A stretch of 64,000 nt of DNA from Cherax quadricarinatus (Eukaryota > Arthropoda > Malacostraca > Decapoda > Parastacidae). Both the position numbers and the translations under genes were made by a program. Under the pieces are notes generated by a model. That model was not told the DNA's origin. It saw only the letters and a program-made list of their open reading frames with translations, and ran no database searches. Of the stretch, positions 53,230 to 64,000 are shown one piece after another; position 1 is the stretch's first letter, and the number at the start of each line of letters is the position of its first letter. The stretch is taken from contig NC_091391.1 in NCBI RefSeq assembly GCF_038502225.1, forward strand, positions 2,046,821 to 2,110,820, given 5' to 3'.

Positions 53230-56200
53230 CAGAGCTATGGGGTGCGGTATAATGGGGTGATGGTGGGGTGTAATGGTGGTGATGGTGGGGTGTAATGGTG
53301 GTGATGAAAGTTAAGACACATGTGCAACATCTGGATATCTTTATTGTAGTAGACGTTTCGCCATCCAGTGGCTTTATCAATACAGATTCTAGGACATAAT
53401 AGGAAGACAGTAGAACTATATACAAAAGATGAGGTAATCAGTCCCTCGGCCTGTGAACACTAACTCCAAGGCCGAGGGACTGATTACCTCATCTTTTGTA
53501 TATAGTTCTACTGTCTTCCTATTATGTCCTAGAATCTGTATTGATAAAGCCACTGGATGGCGAAACGTCTACTACAATAAAGATATCCAGATGTTGCACA
53601 TGTGTCTTAACTTTCATATTGTCGGTATTTTATACCTTTCTTGCACAATGGTGGTGATGGTGGGGTGTAATGGTTGTGATGGTGGGGTGTAATGGTTGTG
53701 ATGGTGGAGTGTAATGGTTGTGATGGTGGAGTGTAATGGTTGTGATGGTGGAGTGTAATGGTTGTGATGGTGGAGTGTAATGGTTGTGATGGTGGAGTGT
53801 AATGGTGGTGATGGTGGAGTGTAATGGTTGTGATGGTGGAGTGTAATGGTTGTGATGGTGGAGTGTAATGGTTGTGATGGTGGAGTGTAATGGTTGTGAT
53901 GGTGGAGTGTAATGGTTGTGATGGTGGAGTGTAATGGTTGTGATGGTGGGGTGTAATGGTTGTGATGGTGGAGTGTAATGGTTGTGATGGTGGAGTGTAA
54001 TGGTTGTGATGGTGGAGTGTAATGGTTGTGATGGTGGAGTGTAATGGTTGTGATGGTGGAGTGTAATGGTTGTGATGGTGGAGTGTAATGGTGGTGATGG
54101 TGGGGTGTAATGGTTGTGATGGTGGGGTGTAATGGTTGTGATGGTGGAGTGTAATGGTGGTGATGGTGGAGTGTAATGGTGGTGATGGTGGAGTGTAATG
54201 GTTGTGATGGTGGAGTGTAATGGTTGTGATGGTGGAGTGTAATGGTGGTGATGGTGGAGTGTAATGGTTGTGATGGTGGGGTGTAATGGTTGTGATGGTG
54301 GAGTGTAATGGTTGTGATGGTGGGGTGTAATGGTTGTGATGGTGGAGTGTAATGGTTGTGATGGTGGAGTGTAATGGTTGTGATGGTGGAGTGTAATGGT
54401 TGTGATGGTGGGGTGTAATGGTTGTGATGGTGGAGTGTAATGGTTGTGATGGTGGAGTGTAATGGTTGTGATGGTGGGGTGTAATGGTTGTGATGGTGGG
54501 GTGTAATGGTGGTGATGGTGGGGTGTAATGGTTGTGATGGTGGGGTGTAATGGTTGTGATGGTGGGGTGTAATGGTGGTGATGGTGGAGTGTAATGGTTG
54601 TGATGGTAGGGTGTAATGGTTGTGATGGTGGAGTGTAATGGTGGTGATGGTGGAGTGTAATGGTTGTGATGGTGGGGTGTAATGGTTGTGATGGTGGGGT
54701 GTAATGGTTGTGATGGTAGGGTGTAATGGTTGTGATGGTGGAGTGTAATGGTGGTGATGGTGGAGTGTAATGGTGGTGATGGTGGAGTGTAATGGTTGTG
54801 ATGGTAGGGTGTAATGGTTGTGATGGTGGAGTGTAATGGTTGTGATGGTGGGGTGTAATGGTTGTGATGGTGGGGTGTAATGGTTGTGATGGTGGGGTGT
54901 AATGGTGGTGATGGTGGGGTGTAATGGTTGTGATGGTGGGGTGTAATGGTGGTGATGGTGGAGTGTAATGGTTGTGATGGTAGGGTGTAATGGTGGTGAT
55001 GGTGGAGTGTAATGGTGGTGATGGTGGAGTGTAATGGTGGTGATGGTGGGGTGTAATGGTGGTGATGGTGGAGTGTAATGGTGGTGATGGTGGAGTGTAA
55101 TGGTTGTGATGGTAGGGTGTAATGGTTGTGATGGTGGGGTGTAATGGTTGTGATGGTGGGGTGTATGGTGGGGGGGTGTAATGGTTGTGATGGTGGGGTG
55201 TAATGGTGGTGATGGTGGGGTGTAATGGTGGTGATGGTGGGGTGTAATGGTTGTGATGGTGGGGTGTAATGGTGGTGATGGTGGGGTGTAATGGTGGTGA
55301 TGGTGGTGTGTAATGGTGGTGATGGTGGAGTGTAATGGTGGTGATGGTGGGGTGTAATGGTGGTGATGGTGGAGTGTAATGGTGGTGATGGTGGGGTGTA
55401 ATGGTGGAGTGTAATGGTGGTGATGGTAGGGTGTAATGGTGGGGTGTAATGGTTGTGATGGTAGGGTGTAATGGTGGGGTGTAATGGTTGTGATGGTGGG
55501 GTGTAATGGTTGTGATGGTAGGGTGTAATGGTTGTGATGGTAGGGTGTAATGGTTGTGATGGTGGGGTGTAATGGTTGTGATGGTAGGGTGTAATGGTGG
55601 GGTGTAATGGTAATGGTTGGTGGTGATGGTGGGGTGGGTGGCAATGGCTGTGATGGTAGGTGCAATGGTGTGTAAATGGCTGTGATGGTGGCAATGGTCA
55701 GGATGGTAAGTAAATGGTCAGGATGGTAGTGAGTCAAGATAGGAATGTAATACATGGTAGGGTGTAACGGTGGCATGGTGGGGTGTGTTCAGGACAGGCA
55801 ATGGTGATGGTGGGGTGCAATGTGGTGATGGTGGGGTGTAATGGTGGGGGCAATGGTCAGATGGTAAAGTGCATCATTGGTGATGGTGGCAATGACAGAT
55901 GGAGGTGGAATATGAAGGATGAGAGTGTAAATGGCAGATGGTGGGGTGCACATTGTGAGATGGTGGGCAATGGTCATGATATGGGGCAATGGCTGTGATG
56001 GTGGGGTGCAATGGTCAGGATGGTGGGGGTGTGAATGGTGGTGATGGTGGGGCAATGGTCAGGATGGTGGTGGAATGGTCAGATGGTGGGGGTGCAATGG
56101 TGGTGATGGTGGGTAATGGTGGTGATGGTGGAGTGTAATGGTTGTGATGGTGGAGTGTAATGGTGATGGTGGGGTGTAATGGTGGTGATGGTGGAGTGTA

Positions 56201-57088
56201 ATGGTGGTGATGGAGTGTAATGGTGGTGATGGTGGAGTGTAATGGTGGTGATGGTGGAGTGTAATGGTTGTGATGGTGGAGTGTAATGGTGATGGTGGGG
56301 TGTAATGGTGGTGATGGTGGGGTGTAATGGTGGTGATGGTGGGGTGTAATGGTGGTGATGGTGGAGTGTAATGGTGGTGATGGTGGAGTGTAATGGTGGT
56401 GATGGTGGAGTGTAATGGTGGTGATGGTGGGGTGTAATGGTGGTGATGGTGGGGTGTAATGGTGGTGATGGTGGGGTGTAATGGTGGTGATGGTGGGGTG
56501 TAATGGTGGTGATGGTGGAGTGTAATGGTGATGGTGGGGTGTAATGGTGGTGATGGTGGAGTGTAATGGTGGTGATGGAGTGTAATGGGTGTGGAGTGTA
56601 TGGTGGTGATGGTGGAGTGTAATGGTGGTGATGGTAGGGTGTAATGGTGGTGATGGTGGGGTGTAATGGTGGTGATGGTGGAGTGTAATGGTGGTGATGG
56701 TGGAGTGTAATGGTGGTGATGGTGGGGTGTAATGGTTGTGATGGTGGAGTGTAATGGTGGTGATGGTGGGGTGTAATGGTGGTGATGGTGGAGTGTAATG
56801 GTGGTGATGGTGGAGTGTAATGGTGGTGATGGTGGAGTGTAATGGTTGTGATGGTGGAGTGTAATGGTTGTGATGGTGGAGTGTAATGGTTGTGATGGAG
56901 TGTAATGGTTGTGATGGTGGAGTGTAATGGTTGTGATGGTGGAGTGTAATGGTGGTGATGGTGGGGTGTAATGGTGGTGATGGTGGGGTGTAATGGTGGT
57001 GATGGTGGAGTGTAATGGTTGTGATGGTGGGGTGTAATGGTGGTGATGGGGTGTAATGGTGGTGATGGTGGAGTGTAATGGTGGTGAT
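53230..57088. repeat. 22 bp satellite, about 150 units, split by a palindrome
   Basis: Unit GTGATGGTGGAGTGTAATGG-TT with G/T (GGTGG/GGTTG) and A/G (GAGTG/GGGTG/TAGGG) alternants. It occupies 53245-53303, is interrupted by the palindrome (53304-53617) and resumes 53645-57085. The stretch 55600-56110 is degenerate (CAATGGTCAGGATGG). Minus frames of 346-720 codons (Thr/His/Pro/Ile with a 22-residue period) are shadows. Confidence 0.95.
53304..53617. mobile_element. Perfect 149 bp inverted repeat, 16 nt loop (family F)
   Basis: Arms 53304-53452 and 53469-53617 are exact reverse complements by base-by-base reading. The loop is GAACACTAACTCCAAG-like. The arms include ACGTTTCGCCATCCAGTGGC and CAATACAGATTCTAGGACAT. 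It sits inside the 22 bp satellite. The related copy at 28.5 kb is decayed. Confidence 0.95.
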
Positions 57089-57089
57089 G

Positions 57090-59700
57090 TTTAGTTAGTT
57101 TAATATGTTTATTATGCACCCCATACCCATCCTGTGGGCGGTAGTCACCCCATACCCATCCTGTGGGCGGTAGTCACCCCATACCCATCCTGTGGGCGGT
57201 AGTCACCCCATACCCATCCTGTGGGCGGTAGTCACCCCATACCCATCCTGTGGGCGGTAGTCACCCCATACCCATCCTGTGGGCGGTAGTCACCCCATAC
57301 CCATCCTGTGGGCGGTAGTCACCCCATACCCATCCTGTGGGCGGTAGTCACCCCATACCCATCCTGTGGGCGGTAGTCACCCCATACCCATCCTGTGGGC
57401 GGTAGTCACCCCATACCCATCCTGTGGGCGGTAGTCACCCCATACCCATCCTGTGGGCGGTAGTCACCCCATACCCATCCTGTGGGCGGTAGTCACCCCA
57501 TACCCATCCTGTGGGCGGTAGTCACCCCATACCCATCCTGTGGGCGGTAGTCACCCCATACCCATCCTGTGGGCGGTAGTCACCCCATACCCATCCTGTG
57601 GGCGGTAGTCACCCCATACCCATCCTGTGGGCGGTAGTCACCCCATACCCATCCTGTGGGCGGTAGTCACCCCATACCCATCCTGTGGGCGGTAGTCACC
57701 CCATACCCATCCTGTGGGCGGTAGTCACCCCATACCCATCCTGTGGGCGGTAGTCACCCCATACCCATCCTGTGGGCGGTAGTCACCCCATACCCATCCT
57801 GTGGGCGGTAGTCACCCCATACCCATCCTGTGGGCGGTAGTCACCCCATACCCATCCTGTGGGCGGTAGTCACCCCATACCCATCCTGTGGGCGGTAGTC
57901 ACCCCATACCCATCCTGTGGGCGGTAGTCACCCCATACCCATCCTGTGGGCGGTAGTCACCCCATACCCATCCTGTGGGCGGTAGTCACCCCATACCCAT
58001 CCTGTGGGCGGTAGTCACCCCATACCCATCCTGTGGGCGGTAGTCACCCCATACCCATCCTGTGGGCGGTAGTCACCCCATACCCATCCTGTGGGCGGTA
58101 GTCACCCCATACCCATCCTGTGGGCGGTAGTCACCCCATACCCATCCTGTGGGCGGTAGTCACCCCATACCCATCCTGTGGGCGGTAGTCACCCCATACC
58201 CATCCTGTGGGCGGTAGTCACCCCATACCCATCCTGTGGGCGGTAGTCACCCCATACCCATCCTGTGGGCGGTAGTCACCCCATACCCATCCTGTGGGCG
58301 GTAGTCACCCCATACCCATCCAGTGGGCGGTAGTCACCCCATACCCATCCTGTGGGCGGTAGTCACCCCATACCCATCCAGTGGGCGGTAGTCACCCCAT
58401 ACCCATCCTGTGGGCGGTAGTCACCCCATACCCATCCTGTGGGCGGTAGTCACCACATACCCATCCTGTGGGCGGTAGTCACCCCATACCCATCCTGTGG
58501 GCGGTAGTCACCCCATACCCATCCAGTGGGCGGTAGTCACCACATACCCATCCTGTGGGTGGTAGTCACCCCATACCCATCCAGTGGGCGGTAGTCACCA
58601 CATACCCATCCTGTGGGCGGTAGTCACCCCATACCCATCCTGTGGGCGGTAGTCACCCCATACCCATCCAGTGGGCGGTAGTCACCACATACCCATCCTG
58701 TGGGTGGTAGTCACCCCATACCCATCCTGTGGGCGGTAGTCACCCCATACCCATCCTGTGGGTGGTAGTCACCCCATACCCATCCTGTGGGTGGTAGTCA
58801 CCACATACCCATCCTGTGGGTGGTAGTCACCCCATACCCATCCTGTGGGCGGTAGTCACCCCATACCCATCCTGTGGGCGGTAGTCACCCCATACCCATC
58901 CTGTGGGCGGTAGTCACCACATACCCATCCTGTGGGCGGTAGTCACCCCATACCCATCCTGTGGGCGGTAGTCACCCCATACCCATCCAGTGGGCGGTAG
59001 TCACCCCATACCCATCCAGTGGGCGGTAGTCACCCCATACCCATCCTGTGGGCGGTAGTCACCCCATACCCATCCTGTGGGCGGTAGTCACCACATACCC
59101 ATCCTGTGGGCGGTAGTCACCCCATACCCATCCTGTGGACGGTAGTCACCCCATACCCATCCTGTGGACGGTAGTCACCCCATACCCATCCTGTGGGCGG
59201 TAGTCACCCCATACCCATCCTGTGGGCGGTAGTCACCCCATACCCATCCTGTGGGCGGTAGTCACCACATACCCATCCTGTGGGCGGTAGTCACCCCATA
59301 CCCATCCTGTGGGCGGTAGTCACCCCATACCCATCCTGTGGGCGGTAGTCACCACATACCCATCCAGTGGGCGGTAGTCACCACATACCCATCCTGTGGA
59401 CGGTAGTCACCCCATACCCATCCTGTGGGCGGTAGTCACCACATACCCATCCTGTGGGCGGTAGTCAAAAGATTACAGAGGTACATAATTGGTCCAGGGA
59501 CTGGACTCCAAAGTTTTGATAGCTGAGCAAGTTACAGAGGTAATGAACTCACAATTTACAAAGGTAATGAACTCACAATTTACAAAGGTAATGAACTCCA
59601 GGTAGGTCTAGTCACAATCATGACAAGTTAACAAAGGTATTTACAGATTACAGAGGTACACAATGGGTCCAGGGACCGGGCTCCAAAGTTTTGATGGCTG
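57090..59700 (+). mobile_element. Element R with 29 bp array (about 81 units)
   Basis: The R left end TTTAATATGTTTATTATGCA precedes the array of ACCCCATACCCATCCTGTGG + GCGGTAGTC (29 bp) at 57118-59465. R continues afterwards: AAAAGATTACAGAGGTACAT, GGACTGGACTCCAAAGTTTT, GATAGCTGAGCAAGTTACAG. A second R-like middle part lies at 59645-59705. The first roughly 40 units are identical. From about 58320 single-base variants (CCAGTGGG, ACCACAT, GGTGG, GGACGG) appear and are shared between units. Confidence 0.95.
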
Positions 59701-60155
59701 AACTAGGTACAAGGTAATGAACTCACAAGTTACAAAGGTAATGAACTCACAAGTTACAAAGGTAATGAACTCACAAGTTACAAAGGTAATGAACTCACAA
59801 GTTACAAAGGTAATGAACTCACAAGTTACAAAGGTAATGAACTCACAAGTTACAAAGGTAATGAACTCACAAGTTACAAAGGTAATGAACTCACAAGTTA
59901 CAAAGGTAATGAACTCACAAGTTACAAAGGTAATGAACTCACAAGTTACAAAGGTAATGAACTCACAAGTTACAAAGGTAATGAACTCACAAGTTACAAA
60001 GGTAATGAACTCACAAGTTACAAAGGTAATGAACTCACAATTTACAAAGGTAATGAACTCACAAGTTACAAAGGTAATGAACTCACAAGTTACAAAGGTA
60101 ATGAACTCACAAGTTACAAAGGTAATGAACTCACAAGTTACAAAGGTAATAATAC
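59700..60155. repeat. 24 bp array at the right end of element R
   Basis: 18-19 nearly perfect copies of GGTAATGAACTCACAAGTTA + CAAA. One unit has TTTACAAA. The 147-codon open frame with an 8-residue period (MNSQVTKV) is a shadow. Unexpanded R has one or two such units. Confidence 0.95.
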
Positions 60156-60224
60156 TGTAAGAATGGTTACTTACGTTTATACATGGCTACAATCATGAAC
60201 AAATTATAGAGTAATGAGCAATTC

Positions 60225-60283
60225 ACACTTCCACACCCGGTCACAACTGTAGTGAGTTATTGGTGCAAATGTTGATTGTTGAG

Positions 60284-60321
<38 letters not shown>

Positions 60322-60367
60322 GGTCACAACTGTAGTGAGTTATTGGTGCAAATATTGATTGTTGAGT

Positions 60368-60398
<31 letters not shown>

Positions 60399-60581
60399 GG
60401 TCACAACTGTAGTGAGTTATTGGTGCAAATATTGATTGTTGAGTCACACACACACACCCGGTCACAACTGTAGTGAGTTATTGGTGCAAATATTGATTGC
60501 TGAGTCACACACACACACACACACCCGGTCACAACTGTAGTGAGTTATTGGTGCAAATGTTGATTGTTGAGACACACACAC

Positions 60582-60590
<9 letters not shown>
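60225..60590. repeat. Compound repeat: CA runs plus approximately 52 bp spacer, five units
   Basis: CCCGGTCACAACTGTAGTGA + GTTATTGGTGCAAATATTGA + TTGTTGAGTCA followed by (CA)n. The CA run length varies (about 19, 13, 6 and 9 dinucleotides in successive units), while the spacer is almost constant. Confidence 0.9.
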
Positions 60591-60632
<42 letters not shown>

Positions 60633-60689
60633 ATACAAATTCACACACACACACACACATACACACACACACACTCATACCGGTGAAGA

Positions 60690-60690
<1 letters not shown>
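60591..60690. repeat. (CA)n microsatellites
   Basis: CA runs separated by GTATACAAATT and TACACAC. Confidence 0.9.
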
Positions 60691-62260
<1,570 letters not shown>

Positions 62261-62309
62261 AATACAACAGGCCTAGTGTCTAATCGACATGTGCCTAGGA
62301 CAAAATGGT

Positions 62310-62342
62310 AACTAACACACACACACACACACACACACATGC
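62310..62342. repeat. (CA)n microsatellite
   Basis: About 15 CA dinucleotides next to the 3' end of the minus-strand LINE-D. Confidence 0.9.
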
Positions 62343-62359
62343 ACACATGTGGTAATGCT

Positions 62360-63750
62360 TTATTTACAGCTAGCAAAGTCAGGGTATTTCTCCAGAATGG
62401 TCTGTAATATACCACTGTGGATAAAATACTTTGCCATTTCTTGAACATTTCTGAGTGAGTTGTTTCTAAATTCATTAATTTTATCGCACTCCAGTACATA
62501 ATGACGCAGGGTGTGACGCACTCCAGTACATAATGACGCAGGGTGTGACGCACTCCAGTACATAATGACGCAGGGTGTGACGCACTCCAGTACATAATGA
62601 CGCAAGGTGTGACACACTCCAGTACATAATGACGCAGGGTGTGACGCACTCCAGTACATAATGACGCAGGGTGTGACGCATTCCAGTACATAATGACGCA
62701 GGGTGTGACAATAGTCCATCTGGCAAAGTTTACATTTCGTTTGGTCTACATCTGGTGGTGGTGATTTAACCTGCCAAAGATACTTGTAACCCAGCCGGAG
62801 CCGGGCGGTAGTGACATCCAAGAGTCTGCTTATTTTGTTGGATGCACCATAGACATGTGGCTCCTCCTGCATGATAGAATGATAGATGGACTCACTGGTG
62901 TCAATCTCCCTGAGCCTTAAGTCCATAAAATTCAGTTGAAGTTCTTTTCGTATTGTTCTCAAACTACTACCTGACAAGCCAAGATTGTAATCTACCCCCT
63001 CTTTGAAAGCATACAGCTTAGCCAATTTATCAGTTCTATCATGCATCTGAAGACCAATGTGAGATGGAATCCACAGCATGTGTACTCTGACTCCACTGTC
63101 CACAATCCTACCATACCTGTGTCTGGCTTCTGACACAAGCATGCCACAATTTATGCTTAATGAGTTGAGAGCATTTATGGATGACAGAGAATCAGTTACA
63201 ATTAAACTGTCAATCTTTGATACATAGATGCATTTGAGTGCAAGGAGTATGGCAAACAGTTCTGTCTGAAGGGTAGAGGCCCAATTATTGATGCGTGCTC
63301 CAATTTCTTTAAGAGAGCCATCACTCTGTACGACAACAGCAGCACTACCAGCTGCACCAGTGGATTGGTGAACAGAACCATCAACGTAAATAATTTGCGA
63401 GAGTGCGTGCTGTGTGACTAAGTTATCAATACAGCTTAAGGCATCATGTTTGGCTTCAAGGCGAAGTTTTGGTTGTGATTTAAGAAGTAGTTTGGGGGGG
63501 AAATGGAGGAATGGTAGTTTGGAATGGGGTAATATTCCATGGAGCGGAGAAGTGCCGCTGTTGCCTTACTTGACATAGATCATGTATCTGATTCATGCGG
63601 AGGTCGGTTCCAGTCTTTTCGACCCATCTGGAGGAGTGTTCACCAGTGCTGAGGAAAGTTTGGAGGGCTTCTGTGCAGGGGTTTGAATGAGCTTGCCTGA
63701 GCATATTAACCCCAATTAGGATATTTCTTTCAGTAACACGATCTCTGATG
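62360..63750 (-). pseudogene. LINE-D ORF2 C-terminus: RNase H and Cys/His motif
   Basis: Minus frames: 63740-63560 (ERNILIGVNMLRQAHSNPC), a frame change near 63555, then one frame 63500-62360. The RNase H domain shows IIYVDGSVHQSTGAAGSAA, LQTELFAILLALKC, LIVTDSLSSINALNS and LWIPSHIGLQMHDRTDKLAK, so the acidic catalytic positions D, E, D and the last D are present. A C-terminal motif CKLCQMDYCHTLRHYVLEC follows. Its second half is tandemly repeated in a 32 bp unit (62488-62710, seven copies). The frame ends DFASCK just before 62360. RNase H and the CxxC..H..C tail fit an I/R1-type LINE different from LINE-A and LINE-B. The RT is missing. Confidence 0.85.
62488..62712. repeat. 32 bp array of LINE-D Cys/His coding sequence
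   Basis: Seven copies of CACTCCAGTACATAATGACG + CAGGGTGTGACG. 32 is not a multiple of three, so successive units are read in three frames (HTLRHYVLECV, TPCVIMYWSA, SHPASLCTGV). Six extra copies add 192 bp, which restores the frame. Confidence 0.93.
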
Positions 63751-64000
63751 GAAATATAAACACAAATGCAGTATAATGTGATCCTTTATTGACTACGTTT
63801 CGCCCACACAGTGGGCTTTTTCAAGTCACAAACAGAACTACCTGGGGTGGAAGGAACGCGAGTATTTATAGTCCGGTTCCGAATGCTGAAGTCAGGTGAA
63901 GAATGCTGCATCTGATGATGTACCGAGTTGGGTTATAGAGTCTAAAAACTTGGGTAGCTTGGAAAGGAGATTGGATAAGATTGTGAGCAGACCTTCTACA
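63751..64000. mobile_element. GTTTCGCC-motif element, right edge
   Basis: ATAATGTGATCCTTTATTGAC, TACGTTTCGCCCACACAGTGG, GCTTTTTCAAGTCAC: the same arm type as families F and G, here single. The rest to 64000 has no recognised feature. Confidence 0.6.

Noticed and set aside
53607..57119. His/Thr/Pro frames of 346-720 codons, minus strand
   Set aside because: Shadows of the 22 bp satellite (three units = 66 bp = 22 codons).
57118..59465. CRISPR array (regular 29 bp repeat)
   Set aside because: Units are directly adjacent without unique spacers, and the context is eukaryotic. It is a minisatellite within element R.
60225..60590. CRISPR-like alternation of constant and variable parts
   Set aside because: The variable part is only CA-run length, not unique spacer sequence.

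Overview
The window is eukaryotic, repeat-dominated DNA, most likely from a decapod crustacean. The organism call is an inference from three things: intron-containing genes with metazoan splice sites, an interstitial run of the arthropod telomere pentamer (TTAGG)n at 27.2 kb, and dispersed elements (tRNA-derived SINEs, CR1/jockey-type LINEs, Tigger transposons, tails of the ACATAAGA type) of a kind I associate with crayfish and related decapods. The species cannot be fixed from this sequence. By rough count 40-50 % of the window is tandem repeat. Almost every very long open reading frame here is a stop-free shadow of a minisatellite.

Host gene content is small. The only conserved cellular gene I recognise is ETHE1 (mitochondrial persulfide dioxygenase, metallo-beta-lactamase fold). 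Its exons 2-7 lie on the + strand between 29777 and 37254 with consistent splice phases and all metal ligands. Exon 1, with its mitochondrial presequence, is not found upstream. Instead, an exon 1 that fits an ETHE1 start in sequence and phase lies 14.5 kb downstream (51781-51885), which suggests a tandem second copy running out of the window. One ETHE1 intron carries a decayed duplicate of exon 5, and another appears to use a GC-AG splice pair.

Layout: 0-8.1 kb is a block of satellites with 26, about 52/104, 20, 23/21 and 41 bp units. 8.1-17.8 kb holds LINE-A remains, microsatellites, SINEs, a 57 bp array and a 30 bp array made from a reverse-transcriptase motif. 17.8-23.1 kb is a pyrimidine-rich 39 bp satellite whose minus strand has a G-quadruplex motif in most units. 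23.2-26.7 kb is a LINE-B copy broken by two arrays of its own coding sequence. 26.7-29.7 kb is mixed repeats. 29.7-37.3 kb is ETHE1, its introns full of MITEs and foldbacks. 37.3-47.4 kb holds a nearly intact Tigger transposon nested in a LINE ORF1, a piggyBac-type MITE and an RNase H LINE fragment. 47.4-51.3 kb holds 20 bp and 41 bp arrays. 51.6-52.6 kb holds the second ETHE1 exon 1 and a SINE. 53-60.2 kb holds 22, 29 and 24 bp satellites with a perfect 149 bp palindrome. 60.2-64 kb holds CA repeats, the best-preserved LINE-A reverse transcriptase and an RNase H LINE.

The strongest unexplained pattern is that many arrays are not foreign satellites. Their unit is a short internal piece of a transposable element whose remaining sequence still flanks the array. 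I see this in at least six element families, and in one SINE and two other families with several different seeds. It suggests an active in-place process that amplifies 19-57 bp segments of dispersed elements.
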